From assembly GCF_002736205.1 (NCBI RefSeq), contig NZ_CP024091.1, positions 1,674,001-1,738,000 on the forward strand: DNA of 64,000 nt, given 5' to 3'. Of this stretch, positions 45,972-53,988 are shown one piece after another. Every line of letters begins with the position of its first letter. Position 1 is the first letter of the stretch. The notes beneath the pieces are model-generated. The model was not told the origin of the DNA. It worked only from the letters and a program-made list of their open reading frames with translations, and ran no database searches. The stretch is from Pedobacter ginsengisoli (GTDB lineage: Bacteria > Bacteroidota > Bacteroidia > Sphingobacteriales > Sphingobacteriaceae). The translations under genes were made by a program, and so were the position numbers.

Positions 45972-46334
45972 ATGAACTCAAGCCAATTTCAGTCAGGAGA
46001 TATATTAAAAGCTAACATTTGCGATAGAAATAATGGGTTTCACCCAATTATATTTATTGATGGGAATTCTGATAAAGATTTCATCGGTGCAATGATAACC
46101 CATAGCGATTACAATAATGTTAATGTTTTAATGGACGAATCTCATTTTAAGTCCACATTCGATTTTAAATTTGAAAACAGCTATCTTGTTTTAGGAAGAT
46201 TTATCAAACCCGAAGAATGGGGGCCATTTAAAAAGATTGGAGAATTAAGTCATGTTGGACTCGAATTCGTAAATGAGTCTATAAATAATCTGCCAATGGA
46301 AACATTTAACGATTACTTTAATAGAATGAAGTAA
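45972..46334 (+). CDS. Unknown 120-residue protein after gajB
   Basis: 120 residues, 27 bp after the GajB stop on the same strand, so probably in its transcript. Beta-rich N-terminal half (QFQSGDILKANICDRNNGFHPIIFIDG, FIGAMITHSDYNNV) resembling the small barrel of PemK/MazF-like proteins, but no catalytic residues can be assigned. The C-terminus reads LVLGRFIKPEEWGPFKKIGELSH. It may be an extra component of the Gabija-like locus or unrelated cargo next to attR. Not recognised with confidence. Confidence 0.6.
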   Translation: MNSSQFQSGDILKANICDRNNGFHPIIFIDGNSDKDFIGAMITHSDYNNVNVLMDESHFKSTFDFKFENSYLVLGRFIKPEEWGPFKKIGELSHVGLEFVNESINNLPMETFNDYFNRMK

Positions 46335-46348
46335 TATCATTAATGTGT

Positions 46349-46370
46349 TTTGTACCTTTTTTGTACCTAA
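46349..46370. repeat. Right-end integrase arm-type sites
   Basis: TTTGTACCTTT (46349-46359) is immediately followed by TTTGTACCTAA (46360-46370). The motif is shared with 30497-30553 at the other end of the island, and lies 38 bp inside attR. Confidence 0.6.
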
Positions 46371-46397
46371 ATCATCTTAACTGTCTATTAATCAGTA

Positions 46398-46541
46398 TCA
46401 ATTTACTTTCTGCATCGGGAAGTAATCACTGAAAACTACCGCATAATTACGACAACTAATGACAAGTAAATAGTTTGCCAGTAAGAGGCTAAGTGTGCTT
46501 TTACCTGCACCACCTTTCTGGTTTCCGATTAAGATGATCAT
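46398..46541 (-). pseudogene. Truncated ParA/TraA-type ATPase
   Basis: From the ATG at 46541 the minus strand reads MIILIGNQKGGAGKSTLSLL followed by LANYL, the unmistakable N-terminus and deviant Walker A of ParA-type ATPases found in Bacteroidetes conjugative elements. The frame then diverges (AVVFSDYFPMQK in place of the usual VxDMDYQ segment) and stops at 46398 after 47 residues, against ~220-260 expected. The truncation lies at the attR junction, so an insertion or deletion at the island boundary probably destroyed it. Confidence 0.8.
46408..46425 (+). repeat. Candidate attachment site attR, remnant mnmE 3' end
   Basis: TTCTGCATCGGGAAGTAA reads F-C-I-G-K-stop, the invariant end of MnmE, with three synonymous base changes relative to 30379-30396. 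No mnmE sequence precedes it, as expected for the far side of an insertion into the 3' end of that gene. The opposite strand here falls in the tail of a truncated ParA frame, so part of the match could be coincidence. Confidence 0.68.
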
Positions 46542-46577
46542 AGTGAAAATGTCGAAATATTAGTTTAAATTCATTTG

Positions 46578-47297
46578 ATGAATAAGCGCTTAGAAATCAG
46601 TATACCCAAAAGCTGCTCAGAGAACTGGGCCGGCATGACGCAAGTAGCAGGAGGAAAATACTGTACATCCTGCCAAAAAAAGGTCACTGATTTTACTGAT
46701 TTCAATGAGAAAGCGATACAAGAGTGGTTTCTGCTGCACCAGAATGAAAAAGTATGCGGAAGGTTTCTCAAGAGTCAGCTGGTTGTACAGGCGGAACCGA
46801 AAGTGAGCGTATGGGATATGGTGAGAATCAAGATCCTTACCGCCTCAGTTCTGTTGTTCCCTTTCACGCTGAAAGCCTCCTCCAGTTCTGTAACGCAAAA
46901 GCAAACAATAGAAGCAGCCCCGGTAAGTAAGCGCACATCACCCACTAAAGCCTTTGAAAAGCAAAGACTGCTAGTGGATAGTATACGAACAATAAACGGT
47001 ATTGTTTTGGATAAGACTACAAAGGAAGTAATACCGGGAGCGGAAGTAAGAATAAAGGGCACCGAGATAAAATCGTACTCCGATAGTAAAGGCAATTTCC
47101 AAATCAATTTGGATAAGGGTGTTAGTCCTGTGTTGATGGTCTCATATGTTGGGTATATGAACTTTGAACAGGAAGTCCGTATCGTGTCTGACAAGTTCAT
47201 TGCAATAATGCTCGTTGAAGCGCCAATGGGTGAGGTCTGCATCAAAAAGCCTAGTCTACTGAAACGGATATTCCGACCTATCAAAAAAAGCCTCTAA
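46578..47297 (+). CDS. Carboxypeptidase-regulatory-like domain protein
   Basis: 239 residues from ATG 46578 (a TTG one codon upstream is unlikely). The N-terminus has a cysteine motif seen in Bacteroidetes proteins of this kind (CSENWAGMTQVAGGKYCTSC, then QKKVTDFTDF). A hydrophobic segment follows (ILTASVLLFPFTLKA, residues ~86-100). The C-terminal half is a CarboxypepD_reg-like beta domain (TINGIVLDKTTKEVIPGAEV and SYSDSKGNFQINL, VSYVGYMNFEQEV). It is probably membrane-anchored with the domain outside. Its position next to a relaxase suggests cargo. Function unknown. Confidence 0.8.
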   Translation: MNKRLEISIPKSCSENWAGMTQVAGGKYCTSCQKKVTDFTDFNEKAIQEWFLLHQNEKVCGRFLKSQLVVQAEPKVSVWDMVRIKILTASVLLFPFTLKASSSSVTQKQTIEAAPVSKRTSPTKAFEKQRLLVDSIRTINGIVLDKTTKEVIPGAEVRIKGTEIKSYSDSKGNFQINLDKGVSPVLMVSYVGYMNFEQEVRIVSDKFIAIMLVEAPMGEVCIKKPSLLKRIFRPIKKSL

Positions 47298-47437
47298 TAC
47301 TTCTAGCTAATTATTTCTTCCAGTACAGGGTCATCCTGATTCGATGGGTAGTCTCTGAGAAAATCATATTCAATTCCGTATGTATATTTTCAGTTTCCCA
47401 GCTTGTGTTTCTCTCGAGGTAGCAAAATCAGTAATTC

Positions 47438-48619
47438 TCATCGCGTATTTGTTCTTGCCTGTCGCTTACGGTGACGATTCCGGCCGTGGATTGCTTCATC
47501 GTCAATGTCGTCTGATATATTTATATCAATAGGAGCTTCATAGGGAATGAAAGTTTCCTGTGGACTGAATGAGCCATTGAAGGCAAGCGGCATGAATTCA
47601 TCTATCTGCTCGTGCGGCTTAAAAGGTATGTTTTTGGTTAGATCTGACCTTTGTGGTAATGGCTGTTGGAGCGCTAAATTCAGGTCTTGAGTGAGCACAT
47701 CTAAGTCCATCAGTTCACTACCTTTAAACGCATTACCCTGCGAATAATCCAGTACAGTGTATCCATAAGCAGGCATGCCCTGCACACCATGAAATATCAG
47801 CTGGATCCCAAATTTTTGTTTCATGAATATGGCGAGATCGGAGGTATAGCCAGGCTTCTCTTTAAATCCGCCACCAGGCAAGGGTAATGATTCTGCCCGT
47901 AGGACACCCGAATAAGTTGAGCGGTATTCATACAGCAATGCCGTGATCTGTTTTGCCCGCTTTTCAGGAGATTGGTAATTCGATATCCGTTCCCTTATTT
48001 CCGATACATCGATTTCGAGTAGCTTCCGGCCGAATTTGATTAGCTCAAATTTACCCTTCTCTTCGATAAGGGTATAGCCTTTGCTTTCCAGGATCATCAT
48101 GAACTGAGGTTTGGTTGAAAAGTTAAATGCCAATGCTTTCTCCAGATCAGTTTTTGCAGTCAGTTTCTCGTCCCGTTGCATTACCTGACTGATTGCTGTC
48201 ATGGCTCTGATTTTCTCAAATGCACTATTGATCTTTTTCCCTGAGGCCTTATCTATCCGTGTAGAGACAATGTGCACATGGTGGTTATTGGTGTCGCCAT
48301 GAAAAACAATGAGGTAAGGCTGTTTGCCGTAACCCATTTTTTCGAGCCAGGCGGAAGCTATTGCGGTTAATTCTTCCTTGCCGGCACTTTTTCCTTTTGC
48401 GGAAATAATGGTGTGTAACTGCGGATATTGAACCCGTTTATTTCTGGCCGAGATCAAGGCCAGGTAGTTAACATAATCCTGCGGTTTCAGATTGGATATG
48501 CCTTGCAGCGGCCCAAAGCCTGAGATTTTCATGAGTTCCCCTTTATTTTTGTCCACCTTGTTGGTATTGTAACGGATTCCCTTAAAGGTTTTGCTTTTAG
48601 CCAGGAATTTCACAATCAT
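47438..48619 (-). CDS. mobB: MobB relaxase (Bacteroidetes MOBP-type mobilization nuclease)
   Basis: 393 residues. Nicks oriT and pilots the strand in transfer. Relaxase motifs: the N-terminal KTFKGIRYNTNKVDKNKGEL, and motif III with the histidine cluster NNHHVHIVSTRID (residues ~107-119), preceded by YLIVFHGDT. The catalytic tyrosine is probably among the N-terminal residues. The C-terminus is basic (RNRHRKRQARTNTR). MobA is usually immediately upstream; here a SIR2-like gene lies between them. Start is the ATG at 48619. Confidence 0.88.
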   Translation of the reverse strand: MIVKFLAKSKTFKGIRYNTNKVDKNKGELMKISGFGPLQGISNLKPQDYVNYLALISARNKRVQYPQLHTIISAKGKSAGKEELTAIASAWLEKMGYGKQPYLIVFHGDTNNHHVHIVSTRIDKASGKKINSAFEKIRAMTAISQVMQRDEKLTAKTDLEKALAFNFSTKPQFMMILESKGYTLIEEKGKFELIKFGRKLLEIDVSEIRERISNYQSPEKRAKQITALLYEYRSTYSGVLRAESLPLPGGGFKEKPGYTSDLAIFMKQKFGIQLIFHGVQGMPAYGYTVLDYSQGNAFKGSELMDLDVLTQDLNLALQQPLPQRSDLTKNIPFKPHEQIDEFMPLAFNGSFSPQETFIPYEAPIDINISDDIDDEAIHGRNRHRKRQARTNTR

Positions 48620-48722
48620 CAGAAAGCGTTTGCTTTGATTAAAGGAATTATTGCCCTAGGAAGTTCAAGAACCACGTATTAATGAACGTAAAAGTGAACA
48701 ATAAAATTTGAGAAACGGCGAA

Positions 48723-49634
48723 CTAAAGTTTCCTTTTGATTACTTGTATCAATTCCCTATAATGTGAGATATATTGATCTGAGTTACCAGATAAGGGATT
48801 GATATGGACGTTTACAAATAAACTTTCCAGCAGAGATTTTTTTTGATCATCTATCTTATCACAGTAATAATCTATCCGGTTTTTAATAAGAGATTTGCTG
48901 TGGGGACTTTTCTTCATTCGTGCTCTACGTGTTAATATCCACCAAAGATCTACTTCACTAAAGTCAAAAGTAAATCCCATAATGTGGATGTTTGCTGTAA
49001 AGATCAGTTCTATCCATGATGAGCCATTAAATCCACCGGTTTCGAATTTTTGCTCAATAGTAAGTTCTTTAACTGGCTCACCATCTACCTGATAAGAGTA
49101 TGTGCCTTTTACATATGATTCTGTTTTACCCAATGCTCCACAATATTGATCCAATCCGAGCATAATGGTAGCAGGCCTTCTGATTTCACCGTGGATTTGC
49201 CAAAAATGCTTTTTTTTCTCCATGGTATTAGATATTTTTTTCAAACGCCTTATGCTATAAACATCTTCGGTGCTGTATTCAGCAATTGGAAGGGTTACCT
49301 CTGGAAGGGACTTGATACTAGTTATAAAGCCATAGTCATAATTAGTGGTGATATAATTCTCTACATTGAGGAGAAAAAGGTCTCTATAAATATCATTAGC
49401 TTCAATATTTTCCAACAGATTGGCTATTTCAACTTTAACTTCATATTCATCATCAAGAATATTATCATGCTTGTTAATCTTTTGTAATACGATCCTTTCA
49501 TAGATCATCGTATTTGGCAGATTATTATCTTCAAATTTTTTGCCAGCCTTGATTTTATCAAGTAATCCAGCCCAAGAGATATTACTTTGAATAAGTCTAT
49601 TGATACCGTTTCCGAAAAAGATAGTGTTTTCCAC
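48723..49634 (-). CDS. SIR2-like NAD-binding protein inserted in mob operon
   Basis: 303 residues. SIR2/TIR-type Rossmann signatures: GNGINR at residues 8-13, the ENYITTNYDYGF strand with Asn-Tyr-Asp (residue ~97), FWQIHGEIRRPATIMLG containing the conserved His (residue ~145) and IHIMGFTFDFSEVDLWW near residue ~210. Such SIR2 proteins act in phage defence by NAD+ depletion (Thoeris, DSR, SIR2-Argonaute), so this is a likely single-gene effector. The start is GTG at 49634; no ATG gives the Rossmann start. It lies between mobA and mobB, which normally abut. Confidence 0.8.
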   Translation of the reverse strand: MENTIFFGNGINRLIQSNISWAGLLDKIKAGKKFEDNNLPNTMIYERIVLQKINKHDNILDDEYEVKVEIANLLENIEANDIYRDLFLLNVENYITTNYDYGFITSIKSLPEVTLPIAEYSTEDVYSIRRLKKISNTMEKKKHFWQIHGEIRRPATIMLGLDQYCGALGKTESYVKGTYSYQVDGEPVKELTIEQKFETGGFNGSSWIELIFTANIHIMGFTFDFSEVDLWWILTRRARMKKSPHSKSLIKNRIDYYCDKIDDQKKSLLESLFVNVHINPLSGNSDQYISHYRELIQVIKRKL

Positions 49635-49803
49635 AATTTTAAATTTGTTCGCCTAAGTTAAACTAGTATTATGGATAAAACCAAGTGTTGTTTCACTATA
49701 AATTCAATATTTAATTACTTTTGAAGTAACGGGGTTATCGGTTCACATAAATTCGCGAAGGAAATATTGATTCCTTGAATTTACGAACAGTTGAGTTCAT
49801 GAA

Positions 49804-50214
49804 TTATTTAGTCATTGACCTAATGACCTTGCGTAAGGTTATTTCTAATTGATGCTCAATCTTGATAAACTCTGCCAGAAGCACATTGTAACGCTCAATA
49901 ATTTGTGGAGAGAGCAAAGACCGTTTATTTAGAGTATTGGCATATCGCGCAAGCTGGTTGATGTTGTTTCCGATGCGCCCCAGCTCAGTGCCGAGCTGAT
50001 CGAGTTGAACAATGAATTCTCTTGCATTGATTATGACCTTTGAGGACTGCAAGACCCGCGTCCGTATCAAATCAGTACGCTTAAGGCCTAAAATCTTTTC
50101 CATTTCCAGGATAAGCGCAAATTCTTCTTCCGTAAAACGCACATCGATCTTTCGGGTACGTTTACCAACTTTCATTGACGGCCTACCTTTGAGCAGTTTA
50201 TATTTCTCTTTCAT
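49804..50214 (-). CDS. mobA: MobA/MobC relaxosome accessory protein
   Basis: 136 residues. Ribbon-helix-helix DNA-binding region (RTRKIDVRFTEEEFALILEME), then the conserved LGTELGRIGNNINQLARYANTL (residues ~73-94) and a C-terminal helix. It is homologous to the orphan protein at 35186-35623. It binds the adjacent oriT-like repeats (50341-50410) and recruits MobB. Its stop lies 170 bp before the SIR2-like gene start, all on one strand. Confidence 0.87.
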   Translation of the reverse strand: MKEKYKLLKGRPSMKVGKRTRKIDVRFTEEEFALILEMEKILGLKRTDLIRTRVLQSSKVIINAREFIVQLDQLGTELGRIGNNINQLARYANTLNKRSLLSPQIIERYNVLLAEFIKIEHQLEITLRKVIRSMTK

Positions 50215-50511
50215 AAAAGTCTGGGAGTTGCGAGTAGACTTAACTCCTTAATCAGGGACGACTGCAAGGAGGTAGTTGTTTAAGGCAAGATCACTTTTGA
50301 CTGGCAAGTATTCCGAAGGGATTTCTGTCGGACAAAAAGACATCTTGCAAAGTAAAATTCAAAGCAGCGTGCTGATAAGCAAACGGTTTGTTTTTACTTT
50401 GCAGCACGGTTCCAAAGGGACGCAGCTGGAATAAATTCATGAAATGAATTTCCAATTCCGGTTACTAATCTCAAATATATTTAGGTTACTTAATAATTTA
50501 GGTCTGTTAGG
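50215..50511. other. oriT-like inverted-repeat region upstream of mobA
   Basis: No gene. GCAAAGTAAAA (50347-50357) has a perfect inverted copy TTTTACTTTGC (50392-50402), and nested inside is CGTGCTG (50368-50374) with CAGCACG (50402-50408). Such nested inverted repeats right upstream of mobA are the usual layout of an origin of transfer. A downstream ATTCATGAAATGAAT palindrome (about 50435-50449) is also present. The nick site itself was not identified. Confidence 0.6.
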
Positions 50512-51456
50512 CTAATGAGAAGTACAAAGCTCTATTTCTAAATCGTATTTTTTTAGCAGGTCTCTAGTTTCTGAAAGAATGGAATTAGGTACAAAGATCC
50601 GTTTGATCAATTCTGTTATTGGTTTACCGTTGATCGTTCGTAGAAATCTGCAAAGATCGATTCTCTTGAATGTTCCCGTAGGAATAATAACTTCTTTATC
50701 GAAGTATTTCTTGTCCAATTCAAGTAGCCTATCTTTCTCTTCAGTTGTAAGGTCATTAACCAATGACTTATTTCTGTATTTTATATTACTTATCATCCGC
50801 CATTCTCTCTGCATATAATATCCTAGCTTATCTGTGTATTTAGTGTTTTCAATAGGATAGAATAAATTTGAAAGTCCCTTAATAGCTCCAAGCTGTTCAC
50901 TGAATGGCTGGCTACCATCATTTAACATTGAGAGAAGGAAGTGTAGATCTTTTATTTTAATATCTGTAGGAAACGAGTCTCCCTTATTAGTAAGAATGAG
51001 AAATTCCTCAGAATTACTGTGATTACTGGAGTATTCGAAAAACTTCTGAAGCCTTTCCAAAAGTTGATGTGTCTCGGCAAGTCTGGAAAGCAGCGATCCA
51101 AACGCTCCCCTCCAAATTAGGTCTTTTGAATCTTGAGGCAAATAGAAAACGGGACAAACGTGCGCTTGTTGTAATTGACTCACCTCAAATTCTAGAGAGA
51201 CATTACCAAAAAATTTTGCATGATTACTTAATTCATCTTCTCCAATCTGCGTGAAGCATAAACGATTTTGAACTACTATTTTTTCAGGTCCACCACTGCC
51301 ATCATTGAGTTCTTCACTGAATTTATAGATTTCTGGTGTTAAGAGTAATCCCGACTGGAAAATGGATTCAAGAATTTTCAAAGCCTTTTGATCATCAGAA
51401 TGACCATTTTGGGGCCGAGGGAAAGAGTGATATAGAAATTTTTCTGAGGTTTGCAT
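50512..51456 (-). CDS. AbiGi-like putative abortive infection protein
   Basis: 314 residues, no signal or membrane helix. It has features of the AbiGi family: an N-terminal LYHSFPRPQ and ALKILESIFQSGLLLTPEIY, a central FFGNVSLEFEVSQLQQAHVCPVFYLPQ, and later YYMQREWRMISN. AbiGi is described as the antitoxin-like partner of the AbiGii nucleotidyltransferase in lactococcal abortive infection. No AbiGii partner is adjacent, so it would be an orphan or part of a different pair. The assignment is from motif resemblance only. The start is the ATG at 51456. Confidence 0.5.
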   Translation of the reverse strand: MQTSEKFLYHSFPRPQNGHSDDQKALKILESIFQSGLLLTPEIYKFSEELNDGSGGPEKIVVQNRLCFTQIGEDELSNHAKFFGNVSLEFEVSQLQQAHVCPVFYLPQDSKDLIWRGAFGSLLSRLAETHQLLERLQKFFEYSSNHSNSEEFLILTNKGDSFPTDIKIKDLHFLLSMLNDGSQPFSEQLGAIKGLSNLFYPIENTKYTDKLGYYMQREWRMISNIKYRNKSLVNDLTTEEKDRLLELDKKYFDKEVIIPTGTFKRIDLCRFLRTINGKPITELIKRIFVPNSILSETRDLLKKYDLEIELCTSH

Positions 51457-51637
51457 TTTTAAATTATAAATGGAGAGCTGCTACAGTTATTCTTACATAA
51501 ATTAATGAAAGAATAATTTGAAAAACAAACTTCAAAGACAATAATATATAGTCCCATTATATATACTCTTCATGCAGAATTCTTATTATAAACGAGATAC
51601 CGGTTACCTAGCCTTGGAATCCTGTATATGGAAGATA

Positions 51638-51850
51638 CTAGCGAATGACTATGATGCGACCGTCTGCATGTTCAGCAATCATCTGCCCGTTTTTTTTATA
51701 AACAAGAGGCTGGCCAATAGAGAAAAGGTATTCTTTTGCGTCCTCCTGCAACTCTAACTGCCATCTGATGCGCTCCGCTAAAGTCATGTCAAAGGGCAAT
51801 TTAGACATCTCACCCTTTGTAATTAACTCTTCTAAAGGAATTTCTTGCAT
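51638..51850 (-). CDS. Small hypothetical protein
   Basis: 70 residues from the ATG at 51850. No family recognised. The N-terminal half is helical (PLEELITKGEMSKLPFDMTLAERIRWQLELQEDAKEYLF), followed by a short beta hairpin (PLVYKKNGQMIAEHADGRIIVIR). The size and shape suit an antitoxin or small regulator. It stands alone between an AbiGi-like gene (same strand) and a secreted protein gene (opposite strand). A shift of composition around it suggests cargo. Confidence 0.55.
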   Translation of the reverse strand: MQEIPLEELITKGEMSKLPFDMTLAERIRWQLELQEDAKEYLFSIGQPLVYKKNGQMIAEHADGRIIVIR

Positions 51851-51978
51851 GGCGCATTAAGATTAATTCGTGTATGAATTTAAGCAAAATTAATGAATTG
51901 TGGTGAAATAGTACCACGTGGTATTAAGGCGTTTTGAGATTAAGTTCGTAATTTGTTGCTGACCAAATTATAACATAC

Positions 51979-52884
51979 ATGAAAAAGATATACGCTCTTG
52001 TCTCACTATTGCTTTTAATTTTTCTTGGGCAAACCAAGGCACAGACGGCTAAGCAGCTTGAAAAGGCCTATCAGAAAAAATCAACTGTAAAGCTCAAAGC
52101 ATTTTTTGATGACTGGGCTAAGGATCTTCCTCCAGCGACTCCGGAACAGCGATCGAAGATGAGTAATCCGGTTCAGCAGGCCTACCAGGTTTTTGAAGCT
52201 TTTTATAACCCTCATGACTTAGGCGGTCGGGGAGGATCGGAATTTGGCAATAAGATCTATGAAGGGTTTAATTATCTGATCATCCAGGACAAATTTAAGA
52301 TCTACCAGAAAGAAAAGGTGTTTTATACAGATGAAGAAGCCAAAGCATATGCGATTGATAGCATTAAGAAAAATGTTGAACGGAAATATCATGAAAAATG
52401 GATCGCTTCTATTGAATCCGGTGATAAATATTTTGTAAATGCATATGGGCCTAATAACAGGCCGGAGTGGGACGATAAGGGTAGAACGTTAATAGATTCG
52501 GTAACAGATTTTCGGCCTAATATCGTTGGTACCAAAGGTACCCCCTTATACCTCAGTGATAAATATAAGGCACTTCTGGATAATTTCCTAGGTAATAAAC
52601 ATGTGCCTTTTGCCACTGGAGGAATTATGAATACTGCCCAAGCCAAAGACGAAAGTGCGGATAGGCAAAAGTTCCTGCAAAATTATATTAAGATCTTTTA
52701 CGGGCATTGGGGAGGCTACTGGCAATACCCCTCTTATCCGACCATTAGCAGTATCGTTTTTGATAAAGACTTGAAGTATGTCAAAGTCTATTACGGCATG
52801 ATCTATGAAGGAGGTGAGGCCTTTCTGAAGTTAGAGAATAATGCCTGGAAGCTGCTTTCTATGAAACGCACATGGATTCAGTAA
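51979..52884 (+). CDS. Secreted protein of unknown function
   Basis: 301 residues. A signal peptide is clear (MKKIYALVSLLLLIFLGQTKAQ, cleavage after ~22). The mature part starts TAKQLEKAYQKKSTVKLKAFFDDWAKDLPPATPEQRSK-like, then mixed alpha/beta with many aromatics; a late GGYWQYPSYPTISSIVFDKDLKYVKVYYGMIYEGG section is the strongest beta segment. No cysteine pair or catalytic motif recognised. Exported cargo in the mobile region; it is the only plus-strand gene between 47.3 and 58.2 kb. Confidence 0.75.
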   Translation: MKKIYALVSLLLLIFLGQTKAQTAKQLEKAYQKKSTVKLKAFFDDWAKDLPPATPEQRSKMSNPVQQAYQVFEAFYNPHDLGGRGGSEFGNKIYEGFNYLIIQDKFKIYQKEKVFYTDEEAKAYAIDSIKKNVERKYHEKWIASIESGDKYFVNAYGPNNRPEWDDKGRTLIDSVTDFRPNIVGTKGTPLYLSDKYKALLDNFLGNKHVPFATGGIMNTAQAKDESADRQKFLQNYIKIFYGHWGGYWQYPSYPTISSIVFDKDLKYVKVYYGMIYEGGEAFLKLENNAWKLLSMKRTWIQ

Positions 52885-52905
52885 ATATCACAAACTACTA
52901 TGCAC

Positions 52906-53982
52906 CTATTTAGGGTCCCAGTCGTAAGTTAAGTTAGTCACACGATGATAAGCTGATTCGATGCACTCTAGTTTCCTATCTTTAAAAATTGCTAGGTTAT
53001 AACCTTGGGAGTTCATCGCACTTTTATACTCCACACCGTCAAAACCTAGCGATTTGATAAATTCACAGAGATATTGTGTCGGAAGATAGTCCAAATGTAC
53101 ATCCAATTTTCTGACAGGCTTGGAAAGTTCATGTTCCAATCGCATCAAATATGGCCTGACAAGAATAAATTCTTCGAGGTCAAAGCCACGATCCAGTATT
53201 TCAAAAGGGCCGTAATCTGCTATGTTTTTCAATGAGACCACATTTATGGTTTCTGTTGTGACGAATTTGCCTACTGTTATACCCTCATGAAGAGCCACCC
53301 GGGTTTCATAAAGAGTCGTCTCTTTACTTTCTGATATATAGAGATAAGGTATTCCAATAGGATTTGCCCTGCCAGGGGTGGTATGGTTTTGCGGTGGTTT
53401 ACCAAGTTCAGAAGGAGGTAATTGATGATCAGAAATCCGCGCCCTATAAAAATAAGTGTCGGCTGGATAGTAGATGGCCAAGCGTTCAAAAACGCTTTCC
53501 AGTCGATCAGTATCAATCTTTTCACCTATAAAAAAGCGATTACGGGTTTTAATTTCATCAGAAAACATATCCCATTGTAACTGGAGATCTTCACCAACCC
53601 CTACAGCAGAATCAAGGAGCGTCCCGAATTCTATTGGTGTCTCGAAGAACTCATCACTATAATTATCCCAGCCACGTCCAATTTGATTTACAAGGTGCAA
53701 CACATCTTTTGTTGACAGATTAGCTGCATTAAATAATCTTGGCCAGTATTCTACCAGATGTTCATGAATCAATACAGGCTTATCATGACCCAGTGATTTC
53801 TCAGCATTTGGGTTAGGCATATACATATCAAACAGTTGTTCAAACTCCGTGTTGAGTTCGGCGCAGGTAATCACAATAACTCCTTTGGAGTCACAGAAAT
53901 TGCAATTGCCTTTTTTAGTGGACAATGCCTCAATTCGCTTTTTCAATCCTTGATCGGAAAAGCAGTTCGTACAGCAAACCAT
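52906..53982 (-). CDS. Zinc-ribbon RES-domain toxin (NAD+ phosphorylase/glycohydrolase-like), gene 3 of operon
   Basis: 358 residues. An N-terminal zinc ribbon (MVCCTNCFSDQGLKK ... CNFCDSKG, four cysteines) is followed by a helical region resembling HEPN/RES N-terminal domains (residues ~40-170) and a RES domain (residues ~175-340): TYFYRARIS with the conserved Arg, GRANPIGIPYLYISESKET with Tyr and Ser, and LYETRVALHEG with Glu-Thr-Arg. RES toxins such as MbcT degrade NAD+. No Xre antitoxin is present; the gene instead starts 6 bp after a sce7725-like gene, in a tight operon with a nuclease-like protein. Confidence 0.85.
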   Translation of the reverse strand: MVCCTNCFSDQGLKKRIEALSTKKGNCNFCDSKGVIVITCAELNTEFEQLFDMYMPNPNAEKSLGHDKPVLIHEHLVEYWPRLFNAANLSTKDVLHLVNQIGRGWDNYSDEFFETPIEFGTLLDSAVGVGEDLQLQWDMFSDEIKTRNRFFIGEKIDTDRLESVFERLAIYYPADTYFYRARISDHQLPPSELGKPPQNHTTPGRANPIGIPYLYISESKETTLYETRVALHEGITVGKFVTTETINVVSLKNIADYGPFEILDRGFDLEEFILVRPYLMRLEHELSKPVRKLDVHLDYLPTQYLCEFIKSLGFDGVEYKSAMNSQGYNLAIFKDRKLECIESAYHRVTNLTYDWDPK

Positions 53983-53988
53983 CCTAAA

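Larger units (their letters stand above)
30397..46425. mobile_element. Genomic island 1: mobilizable defence island in mnmE
   Basis: About 16 kb between the mnmE 3' end and an imperfect copy of it. Order: attL, arm-site repeats, zinc/HTH protein, tyrosine integrase, unknown protein, HTH protein, primase-helicase, possible origin, MobC-like protein, XRE and small proteins, NERD protein, type IIG restriction-modification enzyme, DUF4268 protein, GajA, GajB, a 120-residue protein, arm-site repeats, attR. No relaxase or conjugation genes are present, so any transfer would need help in trans. The defence genes are more AT-rich than the core. Confidence 0.78.
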
